DNA of 64,000 bases from Ceratopteris richardii (lineage: Eukaryota > Streptophyta > Polypodiopsida > Polypodiales > Pteridaceae). This document shows positions 32,262 to 43,826 of this stretch, piece after piece; within the stretch, counting starts at the first letter, position 1, and every line of letters begins with the position of its first letter. The stretch lies in NCBI GenBank assembly GCA_020310875.1, contig CM035444.1, positions 19,098,698 through 19,162,697 on the forward strand. The letters are read 5' to 3'. A model generated the notes under the pieces. The model worked only from the letters and a program-made list of their open reading frames with translations. It did no database searches and was not told the origin of the DNA. The translations under genes and the position numbers were made by a program.

Positions 32262-35200
32262 ATGGCAGAAGCAGGTACCAGTTCTCAAGTCGGATCTGGT
32301 GCCCAGATTGTGGACATAGAAACACTTCTCCTTGAGCCACGTCTCACAGCAAGGCCGCAAGAACTTCAAGCAGTACATGTGCTCCCCATTCAGGATCCTC
32401 CTCAAGGGCACACTTCTCAAGTAGGTAAGCATGCGCATTGGTTCAGTGATGTTGCTGGACCACTGGGCGATGGAACCTATTTCTGGGAAGCAGAATTGGA
32501 ATTCAATGGCAAATGGGGTCGATACCACTTTTTCACACGCGAGTTTGAAAGCTATCAAAACGCCGAAGTCATGAGATCAGTTTGGATCAAAGCGGGTGTG
32601 GACAGTTATTTCAGGGCTCACTTACCAAAGCCGGATTTTTTACGATGTTCATATCTGATCAGTACCATCACGCCAAGCAGGGCCAAGGGAGGCGACAGCA
32701 CCTTTGTGTTGCCATCACTGCTGCCGGGTAATGAGCTTAAAAGATTCAAGTTGACCCTCAATCTGGTAAGAGAAGCATTGGGCATGTATGGCATGCACAT
32801 CCCAACAGAAAAGGAAACCATGGTTCCAGGTCGAATGAAGCACAAAGATCTTAATAAGTTGAAGGACATGTTAGCGATGACACCTACCATTGCGCTTCAC
32901 CTGTGAACCATCATGCAACATTTTGCTTTTCCCGCCCAAGAACGATTCACAATGCCTCCGAAGAAAATATGGTTCAGCTTGTATCTAGCAGAGACAGAAA
33001 GCCTGCCCATCAATGTGCCACACTGGATCATAGATCAGATCCACCTAGCCCATCAAAGGTGGAATAAGAAACAGAAGAATGTGCTCCACGGGTGTTGTGC
33101 TCTGACCAGAATAATTTATAGATGCTTGGCTTATGACGTGCCTGTTCAGCGGGCACTCGTATGGTCCCGAGTCCAAGAATTCCAGAGAAGATTATCAGCA
33201 GCAGGTCCCCCATCAAAGAAGATGAGGGGGGGAGTCCAACTACCCTGTGCTCAACCAAGGGGAGCTACCACTACACCAGAAATCACCCCTCCACAGACAC
33301 GACGAGTTAGGCCATTCACAATCCGGCTACCAAGACCAAGCACAGAGGGACCTAATCTGGTGTTTCCACCCATTCCATCAGATTTGGAATTTCCACAAGG
33401 ATTTACTCTTGAGGACCTCACGGATGAAGAAATTGCCAGATTAATCTATGACTCTAACCTCGAAGCTGAAGCAGAGCGAGCTCAGGAACCACAACCCCAA
33501 ACAACATCGGCCCCCACCCAACCACAAGTTGTCGAAGTCGATGTAGATGAACAAGAGGCAGGAGGAGACGAAGAAGAAGCCGACGAAGAACAACATCAAG
33601 AATATGACGAACTCTCCGAGTTAGCAAGTGCCCCAGCATATTCGGCACAAATCAAGAGACTATATCGAACCATGCGACTGGTTCAGGAACAGCATCAGAT
33701 GTCTCTAGAACAGGGCAAAAGACTCATGAACGACTTGCTAGCTGAGGAAGGTGTGGACGAGTTGTTCATTGAGTCCATGAACCTTCATGCCGACGCCGTA
33801 GGACTGGATGAGGCCATTCATGAGGCAGTGGCCTACATTCACAGGTTTGAGAAAAGGGTTCCCGTTCGTCCCAGGAGGTCCGGGAAGCAAATTCACATCA
33901 ATACATCAGCACCAGGCGAGGCAGCGCAATCAGAAGAATATCAGGAAGCACCGTTGTCACCACCATCCCCACCTCGCACTACCCAATTTACCCCACCACA
34001 GGACACTAGCACTACCACGTCCACTACCACTACCATTGTCATGGGCATTCCACTCTCTCCGGGCATCCAATTCGGGGGAGTCACCATGCCCACCTTCACC
34101 ACCCTGTTCATCGATGTCACATCCACTCCACCCACGATTCCCATCTACACCGTCACTCAAACAGTTGACACGATGGAAACATCACCTGCCACAGCACCAC
34201 TCCCTCCCCCAATGCCACCTTCATCACCCATACCCCCTCCACCCACATCTCCACTTACATCCACATCATTCACCTCTCCCATTCCCGCCCCCATTCCCCC
34301 TGCATCTTCACCCCTCCCAGCATTATTTAATGTAAATAACATATTTTTAGCATTAAACCAATGTGTATACCAGCTCCAGAATGAGTACAAAGCTCTGGAC
34401 AACCGGTATCAACAACTGGCAACGCACCATCAGAACTTACAAAGACAATTTCACATTCTACAAACCGAAAATGCAGAACTGAATCAACGCTACACGACGC
34501 CTGAGCAGGCTCACCAAACATTATTGGAGGCACCCCAACCATCGACAGAATCAGGTGTCAAACAACTAGAAGCTTTGCTCGAAGTATACCAAGCCGATAA
34601 TCTCAAAGTCCGGCGTAACCTGGCACTTCTCAGAAAACACATGGCGGTCGCCCTTGAAGAGAACAAGAGACTGCAGCAGCAAAATGAAGCAAATCTAGAA
34701 GCAGCCATGGAAGGCTCTCCCCACGAAATTGATCCAGAACAGTTTAAAGCTGTGCCCTCAGAGACAATGAAGACCATCTTGGACAGCTATGCAGATCTAT
34801 TAGAAGCTCATGATGACTTGGAAAGGGAACGTGATGCGCTGCGCAATCAACTCCAAGAGCAACAGACAGCACCCAGAGTCACAGAAACGACCACGACTTC
34901 AGAGGAAGTCAAGGCATTGAAAGAGCAGGTGGCCGAATTACAGGCAAGATTACTCACACATGAAAGGCAACCCTCTCCAGTTGTCGAACCAGAACCCGAG
35001 GATTTGGTACCCATCGAGGTAGATGAGACGTATGAGGAACCTTACGTTCCTATGCCAATGCCAGGTGGTGAGCAAACCGCAGAAGGAATGGATACGTTAG
35101 AAATTGAAGTACCTGAGTGGCTCCAGACACTAGAGAAAACAGCATCAACTCATGAAGATCGAGTGGCAGTTCAAATCCAATCTATGGCAAAGATAGAGGA

Positions 35201-36293
35201 CACTATTATTAAATCAGAATACTTCCGCAGCATGCCCCACCATAGATGGATAGGAACCAATGATGATCAATATGTGCCATATTGTATACTCCTGGCGGAC
35301 TACAATGCAGAAATCCAACAAAGATGTGGCAAACCTCCAACGTTTGCTACACAATTTGGGCCAGATGACATCCCAGAGAGCGCTCAAAAAGGATCCATTC
35401 ATCAACCCACTTGGAGGATCCGACTCCTCGAAACCTACCCGGAGATGGTTCGAACCTGGACGAATATGCCTCTTTTTATTAAATATAACCCTTGTTATGT
35501 TCCTGTACTCCACAGACGCACATGGCCAGAGTTTACCATTGCAGTCAAGAATATCAAGGGCTGCGCCAAATGGTTAAACTACGTCTATCTAGCACCCCCT
35601 CAAGGGCCTCCCACCATCAATTACATTATTTCCACTATACGGCACTGGAGCATCCGATTAAGGAATACCCCTGATGTAATGGCCCAGATGTGCATGAAAA
35701 TTTTTGAGTTAATGCTTATTACATTCAGGACATTCAAGAATATCAAGGACCCACACTTCTCAGGCGTCGGATTCCTTACAGGAAACCAAGATTTAGTTTA
35801 TGACATGAGCACCACTCCTTCCATAGAGGTGATATACGCTTGGCACGCCAGAATAAAATACCTCCCAGCCTGCTTTAAACAAACATTCAAAGAGATGTTC
35901 ATAACAGGGTTCTGGGAATACCACTCAGAAATATTTGTACCCAGACCCTCACATCTCCTCCATTTATTTGCTGTGGAGCGAACCATTCACTCAGAGCAGT
36001 TACGGGTGCCACATCCAGATGTCCCAGGGCCAGTCAATTGGGATGCATTGCTGACAGATCTAGCAAGGGGACTCAGGTTAGAAGAACACCACCTCGCCGC
36101 CGATGTTGTACAATACTACGTCCAAAAAGCAGCTAGACAAGGGTCTGTCAGGGGCGACAGACGCGAGAGTGGGGGGGGTGTTGGCAGTAGCCTTGGTACA
36201 CCAGGACTTACAAGACGTGAAAGTCAAAGAAGGGAGTCAGAGCGAAGGGACAGCACAAGCAAACAGGGCAGTCAAAGAAGATCTGGCAAGTAG
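32262..36293 (+). pseudogene. Large 3' ORF of element B (about 1340 codons, one in-frame TGA)
   Basis: It sits after pol, the position of env-like genes in Athila elements. The first part (32262-32903) ends at TGA 32904-32906. The same frame runs on to 36293. In order: an N-terminal globular block shared with A (to about 33200); an acidic Glu/Gln-rich linker; the IKRLYRTM helix; a Pro/Thr/Ser-rich stretch (about 33950-34320); a long coiled coil (about 34370-34980); and a C-terminal domain (about 35170-36110) with YNPCYVPV, KWLNY and GFWEYHSEIF. A basic Arg/Ser-rich tail is encoded inside the 3' LTR. No signal peptide or clear membrane segment is seen, so a classical envelope is not supported. 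The function is unknown. The C-terminal domain is homologous to the ORF at 62417-63136. Confidence 0.85.
36163..36178 (+). other. Polypurine tract of element B
   Basis: GCGAGAGTGGGGGGGG lies immediately before the 3' LTR start, the plus-strand primer. It is also read as codons of the 3' ORF (Glu-Ser-Gly-Gly). Confidence 0.9.
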
Positions 36294-36894
36294 GCCAATA
36301 TTTTTTCAAGACATTAATGCAAATCAAAGAGATGGACATGCAGGGAGGAAGAGCAAGTAGGAAGCTCGAAGATATGTATGGCAGATCACTAGAAGAAATT
36401 CCTACAACAACAGTGATTTTTATCACTAACAATCAGTGTAAATCTCATTTCACATTTTTGTAGCTCCATTTTGTGCAAGCCAAGGAGTCCTTGAGCTTGA
36501 GGAGCCTTAGAAGTAGTTGCGTACCAATTTTCGTATTTTTTAGATCTCGTTTGAGCCCCCAAATAAGCCCTGGAACCTAATTTTTAACTAGGCCGGACAC
36601 TAGGTCTGGACAGGGCCAAAAGCTAGTCAAAAACTATAAAAAGAGCTAGAGAGCTCATTTTTGAGGTTAGATTGTAATTGAAACGAACTTGTAAGAGCAT
36701 TTTGAAAGTAATCTAAAAGCTCCATTGATTCTCCCTCTTTGTCTTACCGTGTGTGCGCGTGTGTGTGTATGTGTGTGCATGCTTGTGTGCTTCTCACTCA
36801 CGCACTTGTGCCGCCACTTGCTCGAGGTCTTCATACCATCCTCACGTCTTCCCGGATTGACATTAAAGGAGGTGTTACTCATCACTGAGCTACA
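36179..36894 (+). repeat. 3' LTR of element B (716 bp)
   Basis: It matches 19798-20513 except two bases seen. A TATAAAAAG is at 36635-36643. The 3' ORF extends 115 bases into it, to the TAG at 36291-36293. Confidence 0.95.
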
Positions 36895-36899
36895 CAAAG
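36895..36899. repeat. Target-site duplication of element B, right (CAAAG)
   Basis: It matches 19793-19797 and is followed directly by the continuation of element A's gag-pol on the minus strand. Confidence 0.95.
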
Positions 36900-39800
36900 G
36901 GTGGGTCCATGATAATTGATTCTAAATCAAAATCGCTTGCATCCTCAAATGCATCAGTGTTAGGTTCACACTCTTCTAAAATTGCATCACACATGATTGG
37001 CTCTATCGTAAAAACTGATATGTCATAGCCATCCTCGTCACAGTGGGGTGTCCATTGTTCTTCATTGATGGCTACGTCCATGGTTGCTAGGATTTCTGCC
37101 CAACCATGGGGTTCAAACTCTTCGTCAGGGAATACTACAGGTGCGTAAGCTGGATCTTGAAGGGTTCGTGGATGTTGTTCTGCACCTAAGGTCCTGGCTT
37201 CTAACCTTTCTTCCTCTTGTTTTGCTACTTTACACATCCATAAATGAGTGACCTCGTGCAACCAAGAAGGATCTGATTCTAATGAGTGCACGAATTCTGT
37301 TTCTACTGGTGTCTTATGGATGGTATTCCATTGTATTGGGGGTACATCTCGATGTGAATAGTCTTTAAGATTGACTTTGGTAGTCACTCCTAAATGTTGC
37401 AAGTACAAAGAATTAGTTCCCCAATCTTGTACAATTTGCAACTGACGCATGAATGGTCGTCCCAATATCATCTCATAAGCATGGTTTTTTGCAAAGTCAC
37501 AAATGGCAAAGGTATGCTCAAATTCTACGCCACAAGTGGTGAGAGATATGCCTTCTAGTAAGCCTAATGGTTTTTCTATGTGTCCATCAGCCATTTGTAG
37601 CTTCATCCTGGTGGGTCTCAATGCTGGCTTACCCCAACGTTTCCATAAAGCGGTGGTAGCTATGGCTACTCCGGCTCCTGAATCTAAGATGGCTTTCGTG
37701 GTGTAGCCCTGATGGGTTATCGGAAGATAAGTGTTACCTTCCTCTCCTTCGCTTACATCTCCAATCTTTTCTACGGGTATTTCCGGTACCTTCTTATGTG
37801 ATCCTATTTGTGAGGAAGTAGTAGCAAGCTCGGGGAATTGATTTGCTACATGTTTCCACAATTCTGGTTTTACCTTCAATAACTCCTCTAGAGTGAGATT
37901 ACATTGTACTTTAGTATTCTTGATCACTTCCGTGTTTCTAGGGATTACTGATTCTTCATTCCTCACTATTATCGTGGGTGCTCTCATACTAATAGACTTT
38001 GCTTCCCAAGGTCCTGTGAACTGAGGTAATTCTTGTAAAGAATTAGATCCAAATCTTGTGTTTTCACTCAGTTGTTCTTCCTCTACACCATCGTAAATAG
38101 AGGGAATGTCTTGGGGAAATTGTTCCTGCAAGTCATTTATTTCTTGAATAGGAGGATGGGTTCCTTGTTCCTTTCTCCATTTCTCTTCTTGGATCTCTCT
38201 CAAAAATTCATGTGAGTACCTATGTATGGAAGACAGGTTGTCTTGACTTTCTGAGTTGGGTACTTGAGACAGGGATGGTGCATTCCTTTCCTGTGTCTCT
38301 GGGACAATAGGGTTCCTAGGCTGATTTTTTTCTCTTTGCTCTCTATCAAGTATTCTAGCCTCTCCATTAGTCCTTGAAAATGTAATTCCGGTTTCGCCAT
38401 GTTATTCCAATTGAGATATCTGGAGGCTTCGAACAAAGCTTGTGCTAGTTCTACCATCTTCATGCAAAGTTTAGTTCTCTCAATTTCTAGATCAGCTCGA
38501 GGGTAGTTTTTACTCATTTCAGCTACCTGAGGTCCCTCTTTTAATCTAGCCTGATATGCACGAAACATCATGTCTAGATTTTCTGGTATGGGTTCCGCTA
38601 AAACTGATCCTGATTTCTGAGCTGGATTCTCTTGATTCAATTCCTGCGAAGTCAATTCTTGGATTTTGGCTCTAGATTCCTTCAAACTTCCTTCCAACTC
38701 ACTTATCTTTTTACTCCACTTTCTCTTAATTCTTTCTCTAGAATCTTTCCAAGATTTTGTCTTTTTACTACTAGATTCTGCAACTTCACTAGTTCCGGCT
38801 ACTTTCTCCTGATTAAGCTGTTGGTTCTGTAAGAGCGCCTGGGCTCTTGTTATAGCTTGGATAGGCACGTATGTAGGGTTGGATCCATCTGCGTTATTCA
38901 CAATACCTATCACATTGACCGGTGTCACATTCGAAGCGTTAACTGGATTTTTAGGACAATCTTTGATTATGTGCTCTTTGCCACAATCAGCACAAAAGCC
39001 TTGTATGTTATAGTATTGTGATTGTCCTGCTATCGGGGGATGTGGACAATCCTTTATGAAGTGATCTCCTTGGCACCTAAAGCATGGTCCTCTAGGGCCC
39101 TGTGGCCTTTGTTGTCTCAATTGGGGCCGTGGATTTGGGTTTGTGTACATCACATTAGCATAGTCTGGCTCCCAACTGGGTTCCACTGGTGGACTATCAT
39201 AATGATATGTTTCTACGTGTTCTGGTGACTCTGTGTAATATGCGGGTGGACTATCTACATGCGTGGAGTCAAAACTGTTCGAATTCGGGTCACTCTCTGT
39301 GATCAAAGGTGAAGAAGGCACTAAGGCCCTACTTAGATTCTCTTCTGCAGCAGCATATTTGACTGAGATGACATTCGCTGGTGGGGGTGGCTGCTGAGCT
39401 AAGACAGGTTGAGGTCTCTGTTGAGCCTGGTATGGGTAGTTCTGAGGAGGCCTATAGTAATAAGGCTGAGCATTGTATTGGCCTTGATACCTACCTGGCT
39501 GCGGGTATGCTTGCGGGTAGTTCTGTCTCACGGTCTGTTTGTTGTACGGGCAGTCCTGAGCCGTATGATTCGTGTATCTTCTCTCAATTGTACAGTATTG
39601 GCCACTAGGGTTGGCTTGTGGTTGTGGTGCATTGGGACACACATTTGCCATATGGTCACCACCACAGGTGTAACAACGCTTGTTCATTAGCACCTTAGGT
39701 TTGCTAGAAACTCCTAGTTTCTGGGCCACTTTTTCTGTTAGGTCTTCTATTGAGCTAGACAATTTTGTGGATGCTGAGATGAACAGTCTGAGTCCTTATA

Positions 39801-41330
39801 GACCTTTGAGAGTTCCAACTCGTCTCCTAAGTTGTCCTCAATGTCTATACAAATTCTTACACATTGCTCTAGCGTTCTGGGTTCTTTTAGGTACACGTAG
39901 GAGCGTAGTTTAGAGCTCAACAAGCCATCTAGAAACAATGACACTTGCTTGGCCTGTGAGGGTAGCTCTTGCATTGGACATCGTTCAACATATTGTCTAA
40001 ACCTACGTCCTGCCAGTCTTACTGTTTCTTGAGGGGTTTGTTTAAAGCTATGAATCAACAAAGACGTGTCATGTCTAATCCCACTTTTAGAGAATTCAAT
40101 GATGAATGACTCTAAAAAGTGATGGATGTCTCTAAATTGCCTTTGTTGCAAAGGTTGGAACCAGGTTAAAGCTGTATTCTTCAACGTTAGTCCAAATGCG
40201 TTGTATTGCGTGAACATGTCTTCAACTTGTTCGGCTCTTAGTACTTGCTTGAATTCTGCGACGTGGTCATAGGGATCTCCTGTCCCATCAAAGTAATTCT
40301 TCATTGATTTTACTAACTGTGTGGGTCTCAATGTTCTTGCGTGTTCGCGTGGTCTAGGTAGAGGAAAATCATCTCTACCACCTAGTACTCCATGATCTCT
40401 TTGTCTATCCGCTCTATTAGTGTTCGTGGTTGTTCTATCTCTCCCTATGGGATGAGTGAAGCTTACTTCCGGTCTCTCTTTATTTCCCTCTCTTTGATTT
40501 CCATGGGCTGATGATGTTCCTACCCCTTGTTGACTTGTATTCATGTTTGTTCTAGATGGAGGGAATACCAATTCACCTCTCCATGTGTATGTGTTTTTAG
40601 CGCGGTCAGGCACCACAAAGACTCTTTCTGAAGTCTCATCCAGGTATACAACCTTTCCAGGTGTATCCGGGTCCTTGAACTCGTATATCGTGATGATACC
40701 TACCTCACTAAGTAGTTTTGTCTTGTATCTCCAGAAGGCCTCATCAGTTTCTTTATTTACAAACAACTCTATGCTTCTGTTGTCCTGAGGGATCCATTCT
40801 GGGATTAGTACTCGTGTCAGTACAGATTTCCCTCTAGGTGTTCTAGGCTCTTCTAATGGTTCTTTTCCTTGAGATTTTGCTTCTGTCTCTGGTTGAATCA
40901 CGCCAAACTCGTTGGTATTGTTTGGCTGCGTACTTAAGATGTACATCGTTCCTTCCTTATCTATGTACGCATCCCTCTTGAATTTCACCACTGGACGTTC
41001 CAATCCAATGGGTTGATCGGGGTTGTGCATTTGCACTACTTGCCTTCGCAAACCATCCTCATAGATGCGAGCACCTAATCGGTTGGTTCGGAGAAACTCT
41101 AGTTGCGTTCTATAGGGTCCTGGTTTTTCTAAATAGGCTACATTCGACCCTCCTTCTGGTTTTTCTGCGCTAAATGCCACTTCTGAATCACTAGTATCTG
41201 AGCTCTCGTAGGGATAACTAGTGTTCAATTGTTGAGCCCACGATCGTGCAGTAGTTCTTACACTTGCCTCTGATGATCTAAGGCTTCGCCGATCTGACTT
41301 ACCTATATGTTTGCCCGATCTAAGGTTCAT
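36895..41330 (-). pseudogene. Gag-protease of element A, two frameshifts
   Basis: The conserved start MNLRSG is at 41328-41330. An in-frame ATG six codons earlier (41346-41348) is less likely because B lacks it. Frame 1 (to 39747) covers the N-terminal domain and gag core. The frame shifts near 39770, at a spot where B reads through into VAQKLGVSS. Frame 2 (to 38200) holds knuckles CYTCGGDHMANVCP, CFRCQGDHFIKDCP and CADCGKEHIIKDCP. It shifts again between about 38350 and 38200. Frame 3 holds protease 1 (LDSGAG, ILGRPF) and the linker up to the B insertion. It matches B throughout but cannot be translated as one protein. Confidence 0.9.
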
Positions 41331-43157
41331 TAATTTTCTTCCTTGCACACTCAGTACACGCTCAGATCGTCAATGATTCTTTGTTATTACTTTCTTGATT
41401 CTTTTTAGATTTCTTTAGATTCTTGTCTTAATGTATGCGTCAGGAATTCGACTTTCCGTGGTACTTTGAGTTCTCGTTCCGTCAGACTTATGTTCTTTCC
41501 TTTATGTTTTCGTGTCACACACCTTTACTTTAGTCTTGAACTTGATAAATTTAACTCTCTTGAACTTGAGGCATTCCTATCGTCTTAATCCACAATGCTA
41601 ACGTTTATCCTAAGCTAAGAATTGACTGAGGGGGTTGAGTAATCTTCCAACCTCGAGTCAGCTTTTCTGGTTGCTCTGATGCCCAAGAAGCCGCGCTTCC
41701 CAAGCTTTATGCCCTTCACTGCCTTGCCTTGGTTGCCTTTGATTGCCCTTGCTAGACCTGGAAAAATCCAATATTAGACCAATTCTCAGTTGGATGATCA
41801 AGCACTTGAGTATATACACCTTTTAAGTCCCTTCCCTTTTGCCCAAATTTTCAATGTTTGCCCCCTGGCTTTCTAGTCCCAAACTAGGTCACGTAGTACT
41901 CGTAAAGAGCTTTCTAACGAGCTATTAAGCTCAAAAAACGGACTTCGGATGAAAAAGTTATGACCGTTCAGGCCCTGGGGGGTAAAAACTGACAAACAGG
42001 TTTTTCTCCAAATATGAGCTAGGGGGTCTCCTATGAGTCTAATCACCCAAAAATTTCCCAAAAATAGCCCCAAAATTGGCCAAAAAATGAAACCCTAAAA
42101 TTTGCGATGGGGGTGCACAATCGCGATGGTCTGAGACAATCGCGATGGTCTGGGACCGTCGCGATGGCATGAGGGTGAACCGTCGCGATGGCGTGAGGGT
42201 GGTGGACAATCGCGATGGCGTGAAAGTGGACAATTGCGATGGTGTGATCAGGCGGACAATCGTGATGGCGTCAGTCAACGGTCAACGTGAACAATCGCGA
42301 TGGTCCAAAGTGAACCATCGCGATGGTCACAGATGCGATGGCGTGAGCCAATCGCGATGGTCCGGGCGCGATGGCTTGAGCCAATCGCGATGGTCTAAAA
42401 TTTGAGTTATCGCGATGGTGTAAGGGTGTCATCGCGATGGCGTGAGGTGCGAACTGTCGCGATGGTCTAGCTTGCCACGTGGCACCGTCGGCGCGATGGC
42501 GTGAGCCAATCGCGATGGTGTGGGGTCAACCGAATAGTCGCGATGGTCCGCGAACCGTCGTGATGGTCCAAATGAACCGTCGCGATGGCGTGAGACCGTG
42601 GCGATGGTCCGGCCGAGCCGTCGCGATGGCGTGAGCCAATCGCGATGGTGTGACACAATCGCGATGGTCTGAGACCGTCGTGATGGTCCACCAAAGTATG
42701 ATTTTTTGAGATGCAGCTGTGGATTCGTGTGTGCGCTTGTGTCGCCTCTCCCGTGGTGTGGTCGCTTACCAAAAATTCCGCACTTCGCAGACCATCGCGA
42801 TGGTCTGACACAGACGGAAATCTCTGACAGAAAGTGAAGTTTTTACCTTTTCCAAGCTTTCCTGATGCTGTGGAGCTCTGTACCTGCAAGAAAACTCAAG
42901 AAAACCAAAGTACACACAAGCACAAAAGCTCTCTCTCACTCTCTCGCATGCACAAATGAGGGGAAATGAGGAGAATGGGTGGATATGGTGAATTTTTTGA
43001 TTTTTTTGGAGATGAAGATGATGATGCGGTGATGAAGATGGAGTGTGGGGGAGGTGAAAAACACTAAAAACTAAGTAAAAACAACAACAAAACTGAATTT
43101 TTTACCTTCCAACGCCACTTCTTGCTATACTCTTACCATCACACATTCGTCCTAGAC
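41331..43157 (-). other. Long 5' leader of element A
   Basis: About 1.8 kb between gag and primer site with no supported protein. It contains a donor-like GTGATGGTAAGA near 43130-43141 on the minus strand, in the same place as in B, and a large minisatellite (42105-42815). Sequence 41350-42100 is otherwise unremarkable. Confidence 0.7.
42105..42815 (-). repeat. TCGCGA-core minisatellite in the leader of A
   Basis: On the plus strand well over twenty irregular units read like CAATCGCGATGGTCTGA or CGTCGCGATGGCGTGAG. The core TCGCGA is shared with the leader repeat of B, but the flanking unit sequence is different. ORFs here are repeat artefacts. Confidence 0.9.
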
Positions 43158-43179
43158 TCGATCCCCGGCAACGGCGCCA
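43158..43179 (-). other. Primer-binding site of element A, Asp tRNA
   Basis: The minus strand begins TGGCGCCGTTGCCGGGG, identical to the site of B, seven bases from the LTR edge. Confidence 0.9.
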
Positions 43180-43186
43180 AATTTGG

Positions 43187-43826
43187 TGTTGCTCTAGCAC
43201 AATGGTGAGAACCACGTTAAGAAGCTTCACCTCCTTAATTGTCAATCCGCGGAAGAGATAGGAGTGATATGAAGATAGTGAATGTGAGATGAAGTGAGAG
43301 TGAAGGTGAGAAGCATAGAAATGCACACACACATACACACACACTACGAAGAGACAAGCAAGACACAATGGAAGGTGAGAAATCCACTCTATTGCTCAAA
43401 AACACTATTACAAGCTCAAAAGATCTCTAACCTCAAACAAGCTAACCTAAAAAATGAGCTCTCTAGCTCTTTTTATAGTTTCTAGACTAGTTTTGACCGG
43501 TTTCACATCTAGTGACCGGCATAGTTAAAAATTAGGTCCTAGATGTTATTTGGAAGGGTAAACGGTGTCTAAAAATAACGAAAATTGATACGCTTGTTCT
43601 ACCTAAGCTCCTCAAGCTCGAGGACTCCTCGGCTTGCACAAAATGGAGCTATGGATATCAAAATGGGGTTTTCTATGTTACATATGTTACAGTAGTGATG
43701 AAAATCACTGTTGGAGGTTTTTGAAAAGTATTTTTAGAACATGATTCTTTGAAAAAAGATTTTACTGGCTCCCTGCTCTGTCGTTACATGCTTCCGCGTC
43801 GTCTGTGCCTCTGGCTGCTTCCAACA
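43187..43826 (-). repeat. 5' LTR of element A (640 bp)
   Basis: On the minus strand it begins TGTTGGAAGCAGCC and ends in CA before the primer site. TATAAAAAG lies at 43469-43477 on the minus strand. It is similar to the LTR of B from the TATA box onward. In the frame used by B's 3' ORF its first bases would encode VGSSQRHRRRGSM and a stop. Confidence 0.9.

Larger units (their letters stand above)
19798..36894 (+). mobile_element. Gypsy element B, complete and young (17,097 bp)
   Basis: It is a complete Athila/Tat-like Ty3/gypsy element with matching 716-bp LTRs, an Asp-tRNA primer site, a 1.9-kb leader, gag-pol, a large 3' ORF, a polypurine tract and a 5-bp duplication. The LTRs differ at two positions by eye (19857/36238 and 20376/36757), so insertion is recent. 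It is nested in element A of the same family in the opposite orientation. Despite its youth it has in-frame stops at 31181-31183 and 32904-32906. No chromodomain motif is seen at the integrase C-terminus. Confidence 0.96.
36895..43826 (-). mobile_element. Gypsy element A, right arm (5' LTR, leader, gag, protease)
   Basis: The upstream half of element A, reading leftwards: LTR 43187-43826, Asp-tRNA primer site, 1.8-kb leader, gag and first protease. It is then interrupted by B. Outside the LTR at 43827 an old copia RT frame begins abruptly after KWVYKI, so A inserted into that copia. ATCTT at 43827-43831 would be its duplication, but the partner end is lost. Confidence 0.93.

Noticed and set aside
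33028..34777. Antisense ORFs opposite the 3' ORF of B
   Set aside because: Short, low-complexity and explained by the Pro/Thr-rich coding strand.
32262..36293. Calling the 3' ORF an envelope gene
   Set aside because: Position fits, but no signal peptide, transmembrane segment or cleavage site is visible.
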